Notes: generated from the letters alone by a model not told the origin. A stretch of DNA of 64,000 nt from Vibrio sp. 10N.286.49.B1 (GCF_002873335.1 NZ_MCUW01000008.1:124001-188000); one strand, 5' to 3'; positions 47,413 through 57,398 are shown, counted from the first letter of the stretch. Numbers and translations: made by a program.

Positions 47413-50250
47413 ATGAGCAAATGTGTCAATCCAAGCCGACGTACATTTATCAAGCAATGTGTCATTGGTGGTGTGACGGTTTATAGTGCACCTATGTTGT
47501 TCAATACCAGTGAAGCAGCACAAATAAGTATCAACGAATCCATTAAAAGCCACTGGAAGCTCGACGGCGAGCCTCAATATCGAACAGATGCGATAGAAAA
47601 AGTGACCGGCCAAAAGATCTACGGTCGTGATTACCGAGCGCGTGATATTAGTGGTTGGCCCGATCAACAGCATTACGGATATATACTCCGTGCAAACAAA
47701 GCCAACCATATCTTTGAAGGTTTTGACCTAAGCGGCTTACCTGATGACGCCCAACCTTATCGAGTTGTCACCCAAAAAGACCTCGAACAGAACGAGCTTC
47801 GCCTTCCGGCTTATTACGGAAAAAATATGCTTCTAAAAGAAGGAAGCGCTCCCGACTACCTTGGCCATGAACTCGGCATTTTACTCTTCGACTCATTTAG
47901 TAAATTTAAAAAAGCCAAGATTCGACTTCAATTTAATGACTCTGTTGTCAGTTATGGCGCAGAAGTCCCGTTAACCACAGCCAATCAAGATCCCTACGCA
48001 ACATGGCGAATTGTTAGAGAGGAAAATGCGGACGGCCGACATGCTCAAGACGCTTTCTCAGTACTACAAGATGGCATGATTTTTACCGGCGTAAAAGACC
48101 ATAAGCCAGACTGGCCTAACGGCGATAAAGATAGTGAAAATAACACCGCTCGAGCGGTTTATTACGCTGATCGCATCACAGATGATTTAAGCAAAAATGA
48201 AAACGACTGGCTTATCATCGACAAAGAATTTAACACTCAGTCTATCGAACCTATGATGTTTGAAGCGGAAGCTTTCAATGGTTACCTCAACCATGAAACC
48301 CAGACGCTGCACGTTGTGATCACCACTCAATCTCCGCAAGATTTTCATGAGATGAGCGCTAAGATTTTATCGGAAAGCCCTCTCACCCAACAGATCAAAA
48401 ACTTAGTCGTCCACTCGCCTTTCATCGGTGGTGGCTTTGGTGCCAAAGACCATACTATATTCCCCTACTACGGCGTGATAGCAAGCTTGTTTGCCAAGGG
48501 ACCACTTCGTATCGCCAACGATCGTTTTGAGCAATTTCAATCCGGCCTTAAACGTCACCCATTCGTCATTACAAACAAACTGGCGTTCAATAAAAAGACC
48601 CACAAAATTGAAGCACTAAAATCTCATATGCTCGTCGATGGTGGTGGTCGGTTAAATTTTTCTTCATCCGTTACTATGGTAGGAGCAAGTGCGCTTCAAG
48701 GTATCTATTACATCCCTAGAAATGATATTGAAGCAGTTTGTTACCCCTCTCAAACCCCACATTGCGGTTCAATGCGCGGTTACGGAACGCTGCAATCTAT
48801 GCCAACCATAGAATTAATGCTTAACGAAGCTGCCGAAGAATTAAAAATCGACCCTTTTACCATTCGTCGAGCGAATGCGATGCAATCAGGCGACAAAAAC
48901 ACACAAGGCGCCATCCCCAATGGTGCCGCGCGTTATCATGAAATGCTTGATATGGCAGAACAACACCCAGTATGGGTTGACCGCATTGCGAAGAAGAAAG
49001 CATTTGAACAAGATAATCCAAACCTGTTATACGGTGTTGGCTTTAGTATCGTAACCAAGGACTACGGTACTGGTGCCGCCTCACCTTCTGGGTCGGTAGA
49101 GATAACGCCTGAAGGAAAAGTCATCGTTCAATCTTGTTTTGTCGAAATGGGAACGGGAACCGATACGGCCCAAGGCGTGATCACAAAAAAATATTTAGGC
49201 GTCTTAGCCGATAACGTTGTTGGTGGTGTTATTGAAGAATTTGAAGCAATGGAGCTTTTTGATACCCAAGACCCTTATTTAATGTCGCAAGATCACCAGG
49301 ATGAAATGCAAAAGGATCCTCGTTGGACACCGGTTGTTCCAATGGCATCGTCAGCATCAATGTCTGCGTTTTATCAATCCCACGTTACTGAACAAGCAAG
49401 TCGTATCCTTTTTGAACAATCACTTTACCCAGCAGCGATTGCGATTTGGAGGGAGCAATTCTACAACGGTAGCTTAACCGAACCTGATTTTGACAACATT
49501 CTCGATGCCCGCTGGGTTGACGGTAAGTTAACGCTTCAAGGTTACCCTGGTATCCCGTTCAAAACACTAGCCATGAAAGCTCACGCTAACGGTTCAATTA
49601 CCAGCGTAATGGTACATGGTTTCAATCGGTGGGCTTGGGCAAACTCTGCATTTGACCTTAATGGTAAACGTAGCACCTACCCTATTGACGGTTTAGCAGT
49701 GAAGTACGGTATCAATGCAAAACCCTATGCGAAGAACAAATTTGGTTATCAAGTAATCGAAAGACGCGCCATTGATTATCCGAAAGTACAACTCAACAAT
49801 GCAATGGTGACCTATTACGCGCCCGCCGCAACGCTGGCCGAAATCGCGATAGATAAAGCCACTGGACACGTCAATATTTTAGAAACACACACTTGGTTAG
49901 AAGCCGGTCGAGTGATTGTGCCAGAACTTGTAGAAGGTCAAATAGAAGGTGGCCTAACTATGGGTGTAGGCCACACTTTATATGAATATCTACCCGCAGA
50001 TGAAACTGGCGCTGGTAACGGGACATGGAATCTTAACCGCTACCAAGTACCATTGGCGGCTCATATACCGGTATGGAATATGAAGCACACTATTTTGCCC
50101 CCACTGTCTGAGACAGATAACCCTAAGGGTATTGCCGAAGTTGTCATGGTGCCCGTTGTCGCCGCTTTGGTTGAGGCAATCTATCAAGCAACAAACACGC
50201 GTTTTTACCACTTACCCGTCACACCACAAGATATCATGAAGGTAGTTTAA
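47413..50250 (+). CDS. Tat-exported molybdenum hydroxylase, Mo-binding subunit
   Basis: The 945-residue protein belongs to the xanthine oxidase/aldehyde oxidase family. A Tat signal SRRTFIK is followed by a hydrophobic stretch (residues 8-35). Then come GGGFGAKD (Mo-cofactor glycine motif), MRGYGTLQSMPTIE, EMGTGTDTAQGV and, near the end, PKGIAEVVMVPVVAA with a candidate catalytic Glu. It resembles isoquinoline 1-oxidoreductase/aldehyde dehydrogenase beta subunits, but is longer than the usual 730-780. It should act in the periplasm; the substrate is unknown. It overlaps the next gene by one base (TAATG). Confidence 0.9.
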   Translation: MSKCVNPSRRTFIKQCVIGGVTVYSAPMLFNTSEAAQISINESIKSHWKLDGEPQYRTDAIEKVTGQKIYGRDYRARDISGWPDQQHYGYILRANKANHIFEGFDLSGLPDDAQPYRVVTQKDLEQNELRLPAYYGKNMLLKEGSAPDYLGHELGILLFDSFSKFKKAKIRLQFNDSVVSYGAEVPLTTANQDPYATWRIVREENADGRHAQDAFSVLQDGMIFTGVKDHKPDWPNGDKDSENNTARAVYYADRITDDLSKNENDWLIIDKEFNTQSIEPMMFEAEAFNGYLNHETQTLHVVITTQSPQDFHEMSAKILSESPLTQQIKNLVVHSPFIGGGFGAKDHTIFPYYGVIASLFAKGPLRIANDRFEQFQSGLKRHPFVITNKLAFNKKTHKIEALKSHMLVDGGGRLNFSSSVTMVGASALQGIYYIPRNDIEAVCYPSQTPHCGSMRGYGTLQSMPTIELMLNEAAEELKIDPFTIRRANAMQSGDKNTQGAIPNGAARYHEMLDMAEQHPVWVDRIAKKKAFEQDNPNLLYGVGFSIVTKDYGTGAASPSGSVEITPEGKVIVQSCFVEMGTGTDTAQGVITKKYLGVLADNVVGGVIEEFEAMELFDTQDPYLMSQDHQDEMQKDPRWTPVVPMASSASMSAFYQSHVTEQASRILFEQSLYPAAIAIWREQFYNGSLTEPDFDNILDARWVDGKLTLQGYPGIPFKTLAMKAHANGSITSVMVHGFNRWAWANSAFDLNGKRSTYPIDGLAVKYGINAKPYAKNKFGYQVIERRAIDYPKVQLNNAMVTYYAPAATLAEIAIDKATGHVNILETHTWLEAGRVIVPELVEGQIEGGLTMGVGHTLYEYLPADETGAGNGTWNLNRYQVPLAAHIPVWNMKHTILPPLSETDNPKGIAEVVMVPVVAALVEAIYQATNTRFYHLPVTPQDIMKVV

Positions 50251-50783
50251 TGATGGCATCGATTATTCTCACTATAAACAACAAAATTTATGGACCACTC
50301 GACATAGATCCAGAAATCACTATGTTGGAGTTTCTTCATGAATATCTGAACCTTACTGGAACTAAGTTTGGTTGTGGTCAGGGCGTTTGTTCAGCATGCG
50401 TTATTATTCAAGATAACGAAGATGGCACCTCTGAAACGCATAAAACATGCATCACCAATGCTGTTGGGTTTAATGGCAAAACGCTTCGTACCATAGAAGG
50501 TCATGCTGAACGGGACAACAAAGGAGAGGTTATCGCCCTTCACCCTGTTCAAGAATCCTTGATCAAAGGTTTTGCTTTCCAGTGCGGGTGGTGTACATCC
50601 GGTTTTACTAACCATACTATCGCCCTTATTGAAGAGCTAAAACGTAACCCTATTCCCGTTGAAGAGATTGAAGAAAAAATCCAAGACACATTAGGTGAAC
50701 ATGTTTGTCGTTGTACTGGTTACGTAAAATACTATGCCGCGGTTAAGGAAGCGATTCTCAACACGGAAGGAGCGACCCGATGA
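50250..50783 (+). CDS. Molybdenum hydroxylase [2Fe-2S] subunit
   Basis: The 177-residue protein has an N-terminal plant-ferredoxin-like cluster domain (CGQGVCSAC with a distal Cys in KTCI) and a C-terminal helical cluster domain (QCGWCTSGF and CRCTGY). It matches the alpha subunit of Ior/aldehyde oxidoreductases. No signal peptide is present, so it is probably exported with the Tat-signal partner. It overlaps the next gene by four bases (ATGA). Confidence 0.95.
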   Translation: MMASIILTINNKIYGPLDIDPEITMLEFLHEYLNLTGTKFGCGQGVCSACVIIQDNEDGTSETHKTCITNAVGFNGKTLRTIEGHAERDNKGEVIALHPVQESLIKGFAFQCGWCTSGFTNHTIALIEELKRNPIPVEEIEEKIQDTLGEHVCRCTGYVKYYAAVKEAILNTEGATR

Positions 50784-52006
50784 ACATAAAAACACTCACG
50801 TGCTTGATCGGTACGTTTGGTCTGACTCAGCACGCTATTGCCAATACGAATGAGCAGATAGAAAAAGGTAAATACCTAGCCGAGATGAGTGACTGTTACG
50901 CTTGCCATACCATTGAAGGCGGTGAACCTTATGGTGGCGGACTTCCTTTTGTTACCCCTTTTGGTACGGTCTATTCTACAAACATTACCCCCAATTCCGA
51001 TGAAGGGATTGGGCATTACTCCTATCAAGATTTTTATGACGCGCTTCACAATGGTGGGGCGCCAGGTGGTCACCTTTACCCCGCTATGCCATATACATCA
51101 TTCACAGGCATTAATGATGACGATACCCAAGCGCTCTTTGCGTACTTTCAAAGTATTAAACCATCAAGTCAGCCCAATAAAGACAATGACATGATGTTCC
51201 CTGCTAATCTTCGTTTCGGCCTAAATGCTTGGGACATTCTGAACCTAGAAGACGTGGATTACAGCCCAGTAGCGGGCAAAAGTGCTGAGTGGAATCGTGG
51301 GAACTACATTGTGAACACCTTCGGTCACTGTGGTGAATGTCATACGCCGCGAAACATCATGATGGGCATGGATTCTGAGCGTCACTTGCAAGGTGCAATG
51401 ATTGGGTCGGTATTCGCTCCAAACATTACGCCGGCGTACCTGAATCAACAAGGTTGGAGCACCCAAGATATAAAAGACATGTTACTGCACGGTTATTCGA
51501 GAAAAGGTACCGTTGTCGGTGAGATGTACGAGGCTATTTTTCATAGTTTGAGTAAGTTTGATGAAGACGATTTAAATGCGGCCGCCATTTATTTATTAGA
51601 TTCAGACAATAACGTTGAAGGCAAAGCACTTACCTTCCGTCCCGATAACGCACAAAGTGAAGGACGTGAACTGTACCAGGCCTTTTGCGCCAATTGTCAC
51701 GGCCATGAAGGTCAAGGTAAACCGAACTACGCGCCGAGTATGCAAGGGAACGGCACCCTGTCTCAAGACAATCACTTTAATAGTGTCAGTGCAATTTTAT
51801 ACGGTATCAAACCTCAATATTACACACCAACCAATGCGTTCTTCACCATGCCAGGTTACGACAAGCAATTAAGTGATGAGGACCTTATGCATTTACTCAA
51901 TTACTTAACCGCGACCTACACAGAAAATAGCGCTCAGCTCAGTGTGGAGCAAACCAAAGAAATAAGAACATCCGTGATGGAGAGCCAAGAAAATGCAACT
52001 CACTGA
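50780..52006 (+). CDS. Triheme cytochrome c, electron acceptor of the hydroxylase
   Basis: The 408-residue protein has a signal peptide (cleavage near AIA-NT, residue 22) and three CxxCH sites: CYACH (near 38), CGECH (near 183) and CANCH (near 301). This is the layout of cytochrome subunits of periplasmic alcohol and aldehyde dehydrogenases. It replaces the FAD subunit of cytoplasmic hydroxylases, so electrons probably go to quinone or cytochrome oxidase. It overlaps both neighbouring genes and is translationally coupled. Confidence 0.93.
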   Translation: MNIKTLTCLIGTFGLTQHAIANTNEQIEKGKYLAEMSDCYACHTIEGGEPYGGGLPFVTPFGTVYSTNITPNSDEGIGHYSYQDFYDALHNGGAPGGHLYPAMPYTSFTGINDDDTQALFAYFQSIKPSSQPNKDNDMMFPANLRFGLNAWDILNLEDVDYSPVAGKSAEWNRGNYIVNTFGHCGECHTPRNIMMGMDSERHLQGAMIGSVFAPNITPAYLNQQGWSTQDIKDMLLHGYSRKGTVVGEMYEAIFHSLSKFDEDDLNAAAIYLLDSDNNVEGKALTFRPDNAQSEGRELYQAFCANCHGHEGQGKPNYAPSMQGNGTLSQDNHFNSVSAILYGIKPQYYTPTNAFFTMPGYDKQLSDEDLMHLLNYLTATYTENSAQLSVEQTKEIRTSVMESQENATH

Positions 52007-52961
52007 TCTACACATATTGCGTGACATTCAAGGGTGGATGCAACATCGTGATAGCTTTTGGTTGTGCACGATTTTGGGTACGTATGGCTCGTCTCCCCGG
52101 CCTGTCGGTTCTTTGTTTGCTTGGAATGGTTCGCAAAGGCTTGGTTCAATTTCTGGTGGGTGCCTAGAAGATGCTTTTATTCAAAAATTAGAATGTGGTT
52201 TTATCAAGCACTTCCCGCAGGTCACGACTTACGGAAAGGATCTTGTTGATAACGATATCACCATCGAGCTACCCTGTGGTGGAAGCATTAAATTACTGGT
52301 TGAGCATTATACTCCTAGTCACTACCATTTATTAAACACGTTTATAGACAGTGCCAATCAAAAGCGTCCTTTCCATAAGGTTATTGACTTACACAATGGT
52401 GATATTCATTACCATGATGACACTGATGTGTTGTCTCAACAGTCTGAGCCGAGCGAACAAATCATCCACATACATTATCAACAAGTCACCCAATTGTTAA
52501 TTCTCGGCATCAGCCAAGTCAGTGAATGGGTCGCAAAACTTGGCCTAATGGCGGGTTTCTGTGTGAAAATTTGTGATATGCGTGAAGAACTTGCACAAAG
52601 CTGGAATGTCCCTGCCACCGAGCAGTACGAAGCGGTAGAAGTCACCTGGAGAAGCCCAGATTTATTTGTTGAAGAGCACATCACCGATAATACTGCAGTC
52701 TTAGCGTTAGCACACGACCCTAGAATCGATGATTTAGGTCTAATGGCAGCCTTGGAACTGAACCCTTTTTATGTAGGCGCAATGGGTTCAAAACTCACGA
52801 CACAAAAAAGAATCAAGCGGTTGGAGGGCGTTGGTGGCATCCGTAAAGAAGATATGAAAAAACTAAAAGCGCCCATCGGACTTGCCATCAATAGCAAAAC
52901 ACCATTTGAAATCGCAATATCTGTCATTGCGGATATCATTGCGACTAAAAATAGTGGTTAA
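51993..52961 (+). CDS. XdhC-family molybdenum cofactor insertion factor
   Basis: The 322-residue protein has an N-terminal XdhC/CoxI domain (GSSPRPVGSLF and GSISGGCLED) and a C-terminal Rossmann-type domain (HDPRIDDLGLMAAL, FYVGAMGSKLTT, GLAINSKTP). XdhC proteins bind and sulfurate the molybdenum cofactor and hand it to hydroxylases. It overlaps the cytochrome gene by 14 bases and is followed after two bases by the MocA-like gene. Confidence 0.92.
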   Translation: MQLTDLHILRDIQGWMQHRDSFWLCTILGTYGSSPRPVGSLFAWNGSQRLGSISGGCLEDAFIQKLECGFIKHFPQVTTYGKDLVDNDITIELPCGGSIKLLVEHYTPSHYHLLNTFIDSANQKRPFHKVIDLHNGDIHYHDDTDVLSQQSEPSEQIIHIHYQQVTQLLILGISQVSEWVAKLGLMAGFCVKICDMREELAQSWNVPATEQYEAVEVTWRSPDLFVEEHITDNTAVLALAHDPRIDDLGLMAALELNPFYVGAMGSKLTTQKRIKRLEGVGGIRKEDMKKLKAPIGLAINSKTPFEIAISVIADIIATKNSG

Positions 52962-52963
52962 AT

Positions 52964-53581
52964 ATGGAGACCATTGCCTTATTGCTTGCTGCTGGGAATA
53001 GCCAGCGTTTTGGTGAAGACAAGCGCTTTATAGGTGTACCTCCTCTTCTCTCGAGAACACTCGTGTCTTTGTATTCCACCTTCGACCGTATCGTCATGGT
53101 TCATAAAGAAAACGACGACTTATCATCTATTAACATTGATAATACGAAGGTCATATTAGTCTCCCATGACAATACTCATGACCCAAGTTTAGGCGCATCA
53201 ATCGCAAAAGGAATAAAGGCGATATTCAGTGTCGACAATCCACCCGTATTTTGCGCGGTTTTCCTCGCAGACATGCCTTTTATCCGCGCCACAACCTTAA
53301 CTAATCTCGTTCGTTTTACACAGGATAAGTACGGCGAATCTTTAGAAAAAACTGTCATTTGCCGCCCTCGTTTTGAAAGTCAGGCTGGACACCCTGTTAT
53401 TTTTTCCAGTGCGCTATTCGAAGCATTGTCACAGCTGACGGGGGAAGAAGGGGCAAAAAGCATCATCAAACAATACAATACACATTATTATGAATTCGAA
53501 TGTGATGATTTAGGCGTATGTACTGATATCGATACACTAGAAGCAGCAGAGTTACACGGTCTTATAAAGAGTACCGTGTAA
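52964..53581 (+). CDS. MocA-like molybdenum cofactor cytidylyltransferase
   Basis: The 205-residue protein starts IALLLAAGNSQRFGEDKR, the NTP-transferase loop, and has FLADMPFI with the metal-binding Asp and a GHPVIF motif as in MobA/MocA. MocA adds CMP to molybdopterin to give the dinucleotide cofactor used by this hydroxylase class. It is the last gene of the five-gene operon. No clear terminator follows; the next gene converges from 53653. Confidence 0.9.
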   Translation: METIALLLAAGNSQRFGEDKRFIGVPPLLSRTLVSLYSTFDRIVMVHKENDDLSSINIDNTKVILVSHDNTHDPSLGASIAKGIKAIFSVDNPPVFCAVFLADMPFIRATTLTNLVRFTQDKYGESLEKTVICRPRFESQAGHPVIFSSALFEALSQLTGEEGAKSIIKQYNTHYYEFECDDLGVCTDIDTLEAAELHGLIKSTV

Positions 53582-53620
53582 CTCTGGATACGTGCGAGTG
53601 ATAAAATACTCGAACGAGCA

Positions 53621-53652
53621 AATCAAGCAATCAAGCAATCAAGCAATCAAGA
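53621..53652. repeat. Octamer tandem repeat (AATCAAGC) x4
   Basis: Four head-to-tail copies of AATCAAGC (the last one ends in A) lie between two convergent genes and touch the stop codon of the outer-membrane protein gene at 53653. Confidence 0.95.
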
Positions 53653-54372
53653 TTAAAAGTAGTAACTGGCTTGTAACCAACCAACCGTATCGGCTTTATT
53701 AACTTGGCTAGAACCTTGACGTACCTTGTACTCGGCTGTGTATTCGACTTTAAATCCAAGTGATACGCTGTCAGACACCATATAACCACCACCCACTTCA
53801 ACTTGTGGCACATTTGCACTTGTTTCTTTAATATGTGTCACTTTCGGGTTCGCATAGAGCCAGTGGCCAGCATCAAACCCGTACATCGCATAAATGCCCC
53901 CTTGGTAGAGCACTGAGCCGTCTTTAATATCACCATTTTCACCAGATGTAGGTTGTGGCGTGCCAAAGTCTGTATAGCCAAGTGACAGCATAGGGAAAAT
54001 CATAACGTTATCGTTTAACGGAATTTTATAGATTAAACCAGCCAATGCCGTTGTGCTCGACTTACTACCCATTTCACCCAACACGTCCACCGATACACCT
54101 AATCCGTCGGTAACATGGAAATATCTGGCACGGTAACCTGTAGTATCGCGGCGGATATTCTTATTGTCGACCGTCACGTCCAATTGGAAAATATTCGCGC
54201 CGAAACCAACCATACTATTAACTTGCGTTTTATCTCCACTCGTCGATACACCGAGCGTTGAAAACGAAGCAGTAGGATCACCATAGTTAATATCTTCTGC
54301 GTTTTCTGCTTCAGCCGCGACTGAGCCGAACGTGATTGCGGTTAATGCGATGGCTAAAATTGATTTTTTCAC
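53653..54372 (-). CDS. Outer-membrane beta-barrel protein, function unknown
   Basis: The 239-residue protein has a signal peptide (cleavage near VAA-EA, residue 20), alternating beta-strand pattern and the C-terminal LQASYYF sequence read by the BAM complex. The start is a GTG with AGAGGT upstream. Strand spacing suggests an 8-10 strand barrel. No loop motif is recognised. It may be cotranscribed with nothing else; a 436-base gap precedes it. Confidence 0.75.
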   Translation of the reverse strand: MKKSILAIALTAITFGSVAAEAENAEDINYGDPTASFSTLGVSTSGDKTQVNSMVGFGANIFQLDVTVDNKNIRRDTTGYRARYFHVTDGLGVSVDVLGEMGSKSSTTALAGLIYKIPLNDNVMIFPMLSLGYTDFGTPQPTSGENGDIKDGSVLYQGGIYAMYGFDAGHWLYANPKVTHIKETSANVPQVEVGGGYMVSDSVSLGFKVEYTAEYKVRQGSSQVNKADTVGWLQASYYF

Positions 54373-54808
54373 GGTACTACCTCTAATAGAATATCTTTTT
54401 GTCCCTTTAAGTTCTCACCAACATCCTTGGCTCTGGCATGAACAATACATTGCCCGAAAGAATACTTGAAAACAGGTATCAACTAGATATCGAATAGGTA
54501 GGAGGATAAACTCAGACCGAATGGCAGTAAGCACACCTTCATATATCGAAATTTCGATTGGAAGGCTTCAGTGCTTTCTTTATATTTAGGCGTAAAGTCA
54601 ATCAGAGAGGTAATAAGAAACGATCGCTGAATCGCTATCGATTAAATAGAAGCGTGGTTAAGAGTAACTTGCCCTGAGAGAGCAAGCTATCGGTCAACGT
54701 TGTTGTGTATCGATAGCTTTTGGATATCAATAGCTTGAAAGGTTCGTGGACGCAATTTAGATGACAAGCTCGTGCTTTACGAGCAAAGCAATAAACAGCT
54801 TTGTTCCA
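54373..54808. other. Intergenic region, inverted repeat only
   Basis: A hairpin (AAGCTATCG at about 54684 and CGATAGCTT near 54711, 18-base loop) is the only structure noted; it lies downstream of the ACT-domain gene. No coding frame is seen. Confidence 0.45.
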
Positions 54809-55204
54809 TTAGGAACTAAATTCATTTAGCGCTGCGATTGCCAATTCTGCTTTCTCTGATTGAACGAAAATATGGTCGTGGTAATACGCCGCCATTACGT
54901 TCGCGCTAATACCTTTTGAAGCAAGTTTGGTCGCTACTGCAGCGGTAAGCCCTACCGCTTCTAAGCTCGAATGAACCGTCAGCGTGATCTGGCGAAATAA
55001 ACCATCAAACTCAAGCCCAGCCGACTCGGCGTCTTCTTTTTTCAATACAAGGGTGAGCCCTTCCGTTTCCACAAACGTCGCGATGACAGGCAGCGCATTG
55101 TAATCGTCCAATTGACGGGAAACCGTGCAAAAAACCATTTCACCAGGTTGAAGCTCTGGTTTCATTGAGCATAAGAGTTTATCTATATCCGTTATACCTG
55201 CCAT
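54809..55204 (-). CDS. ACT-domain protein
   Basis: The 131-residue cytoplasmic protein has two ACT-like halves, with VIATFVETEGLTLVL in the first and ITLTVHSSLEAVGLTAAVATKLASKGIS in the second, followed by AAYYHDHIFV. Such proteins bind small ligands, often amino acids. The target is unknown. The ATG is followed by MAGITDID; no strong ribosome-binding site. Confidence 0.8.
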   Translation of the reverse strand: MAGITDIDKLLCSMKPELQPGEMVFCTVSRQLDDYNALPVIATFVETEGLTLVLKKEDAESAGLEFDGLFRQITLTVHSSLEAVGLTAAVATKLASKGISANVMAAYYHDHIFVQSEKAELAIAALNEFSS

Positions 55205-55378
55205 TTAAGATGTCCATTTTATCTTTCGTTATATCGAATATAAATGAAATACCTATCCGTGCAAGGTTTTGCTCACAGCGTAATGCTCATAGCGAAATAT
55301 ATAGTTGAAACCGAAGTATACCGCCCCATTCAATATGCAGCTTATATACCAACAAGCGTTCCAAACCGTGGGCACACA

Positions 55379-55786
55379 TTAAGCGCCTAGCAGCGGTAAA
55401 TGCTTCACCTTATGATAGGTCATCGCCAACATGAAACAATGAACTAACCGAGGATCTTTCACCCAAGTGTCAATGGGCACTTTAATCGAGCGATTATTCT
55501 GGAAATCAAGACCATGACCATAGAGCTCTCGGAACGTGGCCACCAGCTTAGTTTGACAGTGAAAACAGACGTAACAATTTTCGGGGTCTTCTGGCTTCCA
55601 ATTAAGACGAATCGGGCTTCCTGACGAGACACTGTAACTTAATTCGTGCCACTTTAAGGATTCTTTTACTGGCCCTACCTCAAGCTCGACCGCGACATCA
55701 AAAATGACTTGGCGTAGCGCCTCTATGCAGCGACGTGCAGCATCCGGGTAGCTATCAAGCTTGGACTGAACATCCGTGTTTATCAT
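55379..55786 (-). CDS. DUF1801 (YdhG-like) protein
   Basis: The 135-residue protein shows the DUF1801 pattern: YPDAARRCIEALRQVI, EVGPVKESLKWHELSYS (the ...E.LKW.... core), and a C-terminal KVPIDTWVKDPRLVHCFMLAMTYHK. The fold is known, the function is not. It stands between the ACT-domain and SnoaL-like genes on the same strand. Confidence 0.75.
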   Translation of the reverse strand: MINTDVQSKLDSYPDAARRCIEALRQVIFDVAVELEVGPVKESLKWHELSYSVSSGSPIRLNWKPEDPENCYVCFHCQTKLVATFRELYGHGLDFQNNRSIKVPIDTWVKDPRLVHCFMLAMTYHKVKHLPLLGA

Positions 55787-55829
55787 CTTGTTGTCACTCG
55801 TACATTATAACGTGTATAAGGCCAGTCTA

Positions 55830-56213
55830 TTAAAACATCGTATTGTTGTTTTCAGATTCCAGAGGAACACCTTGAATCGAGTCCCAATGTTCAACTATTT
55901 TTCCGTCATTATCAAAACGAAAAAAATCCATCGTGACGTACTCATCTCCACCAGGCCAACATTGTCGTGTATGCAGCGCAACAAGATTGCCCTCTCCGAT
56001 CACCCTTAGAAACTCGATACTCTTGTTTGGGAACTCTAAGGACATTCGTGTGAAATAGTCGATAAAGCCCTGCTTGCCATCGATAACAAGCGGGTTATGT
56101 TGAATGTACTCGTCTCCGACATAACGCTGCACCGCTTTTTTGGGATCGCCTAAATACGCCGTCTGATAAAACTCAACCGCGTGCTTTTTATTTTGTTCTA
56201 ATTGGTTATTCAT
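55830..56213 (-). CDS. SnoaL-like / NTF2-fold protein
   Basis: The 127-residue protein has a SnoaL-type layout: AVEFYQTAYLGDPKKAVQRY, YIQHNPLVIDGKQGF and FFRFDNDGKIVEHWDSIQ near the end. The ATG at 56213 has GAGG upstream; a longer frame starting at 56258 lacks one. Family members are cyclases, isomerases or binding proteins; the substrate is unknown. Confidence 0.85.
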   Translation of the reverse strand: MNNQLEQNKKHAVEFYQTAYLGDPKKAVQRYVGDEYIQHNPLVIDGKQGFIDYFTRMSLEFPNKSIEFLRVIGEGNLVALHTRQCWPGGDEYVTMDFFRFDNDGKIVEHWDSIQGVPLESENNNTMF

Positions 56214-56387
56214 GCCAGGCCTCTTTCTATCAAACAGATCTCTTACAACCGATGCCAATGTCCCATATTTTAGATACTAGAATAGGTTTCAGCCAGCCGA
56301 GTAGCTCAAGAGTTAGATTTATAGAGAGTTGTACATTATCTATGTCGTCAATTGCGTTGCGTTCAACAGATTGTAAACACGAACAAA

Positions 56388-57083
56388 TTAACCCGTCACA
56401 GTAAACGACGCCACTTCCCGCTCAGTTAGGTAGCGCCATTCACCAGCTCCAACATCTAACTCAACATCACCAATTTTTTCTCGATGCAATGCTATGACTT
56501 TATTACCAACCGCGGAAAACATGCGCTTTACCTGATGAAATTTACCTTCTGTAATCGTCAGGCGAACATCGCATGAGCTAATCGCCTCTAACTTCGCTGG
56601 CTTAGTGAGGGTGTCCTCGCCTTGCAATTGAATCCCAGTAACAAAACGTTCTTCAGCATCGAGCGCAATAGGTCTTAACAACTTTACACGGTACACTTTT
56701 TCACACTGTTTCGAAGGAGTAATAATGTTGAACGACCACCTGCCGTCGTCGGTAATCAGCACCAAACCAGTGGTATCAGCATCTAAGCGACCTGCGATGT
56801 GGAGTTCTTGTTTATTTTCAACATCAATTTGATTAAACAACGATGGGTAAACTTCATCAATGTTCGAGCAGATAGTATCTGCAGTTTTATGCATCACAAT
56901 ATAACGAAACGGACGACAAGTAAGGCGCTCGCCGCGAAGTGTTACGACATTATTTTTATGTACCTGACTCCGCTCACTATATTCTGGCGCACCATTAACG
57001 GACACGTCACCCGACGTAATAACGGCAAGCGCTTCCGCGCGAGTGAGCAACGTACTTTTACATACAAATTTGTCTAATCTCAT
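56388..57083 (-). CDS. 16S rRNA pseudouridine synthase, RsuA type
   Basis: The 231-residue protein has an N-terminal S4 RNA-binding domain (MRLDKFVCKSTLLTRAEAL) and a pseudouridine synthase domain with the catalytic Asp in GRLDADTTGLVLITDDG. The late TEGKFHQVKRMFSAVG stretch is typical. RsuA modifies U516 of 16S rRNA; RluE/F-like alternatives are less likely by length. Confidence 0.88.
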   Translation of the reverse strand: MRLDKFVCKSTLLTRAEALAVITSGDVSVNGAPEYSERSQVHKNNVVTLRGERLTCRPFRYIVMHKTADTICSNIDEVYPSLFNQIDVENKQELHIAGRLDADTTGLVLITDDGRWSFNIITPSKQCEKVYRVKLLRPIALDAEERFVTGIQLQGEDTLTKPAKLEAISSCDVRLTITEGKFHQVKRMFSAVGNKVIALHREKIGDVELDVGAGEWRYLTEREVASFTVTG

Positions 57084-57398
57084 AATCTATTTAACTGCAT
57101 CGTTTGTGTCCATTTCATTGTTGAATCCTCATTGTTTTTAGCCAGGCTATGGTCACCTGATTATTCAGGTTTTGTATTAGTTAAGGAAACAATAACGCTG
57201 TTGATAGCGCGGCGTGACGTCACCACGACTCATACTATCACCGCCAATCAAACGCGTAACCCAAGGGCGACAATTTGCTGCTTAAAGCATCATTCATCGT
57301 TAAAGTTTTCGCTAACTTATAAGTTCACTACACACCCAAAGGTGTTTTCGCGTAGACTAGCCACGTTTTAAACCACAACTCAGTATGGACGTATTCTC
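57084..57398. other. Intergenic region, nothing recognised
   Basis: The 315 bases separate the divergent pseudouridine synthase and LRR-kinase genes. No gene or clear operator is seen. Confidence 0.4.
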
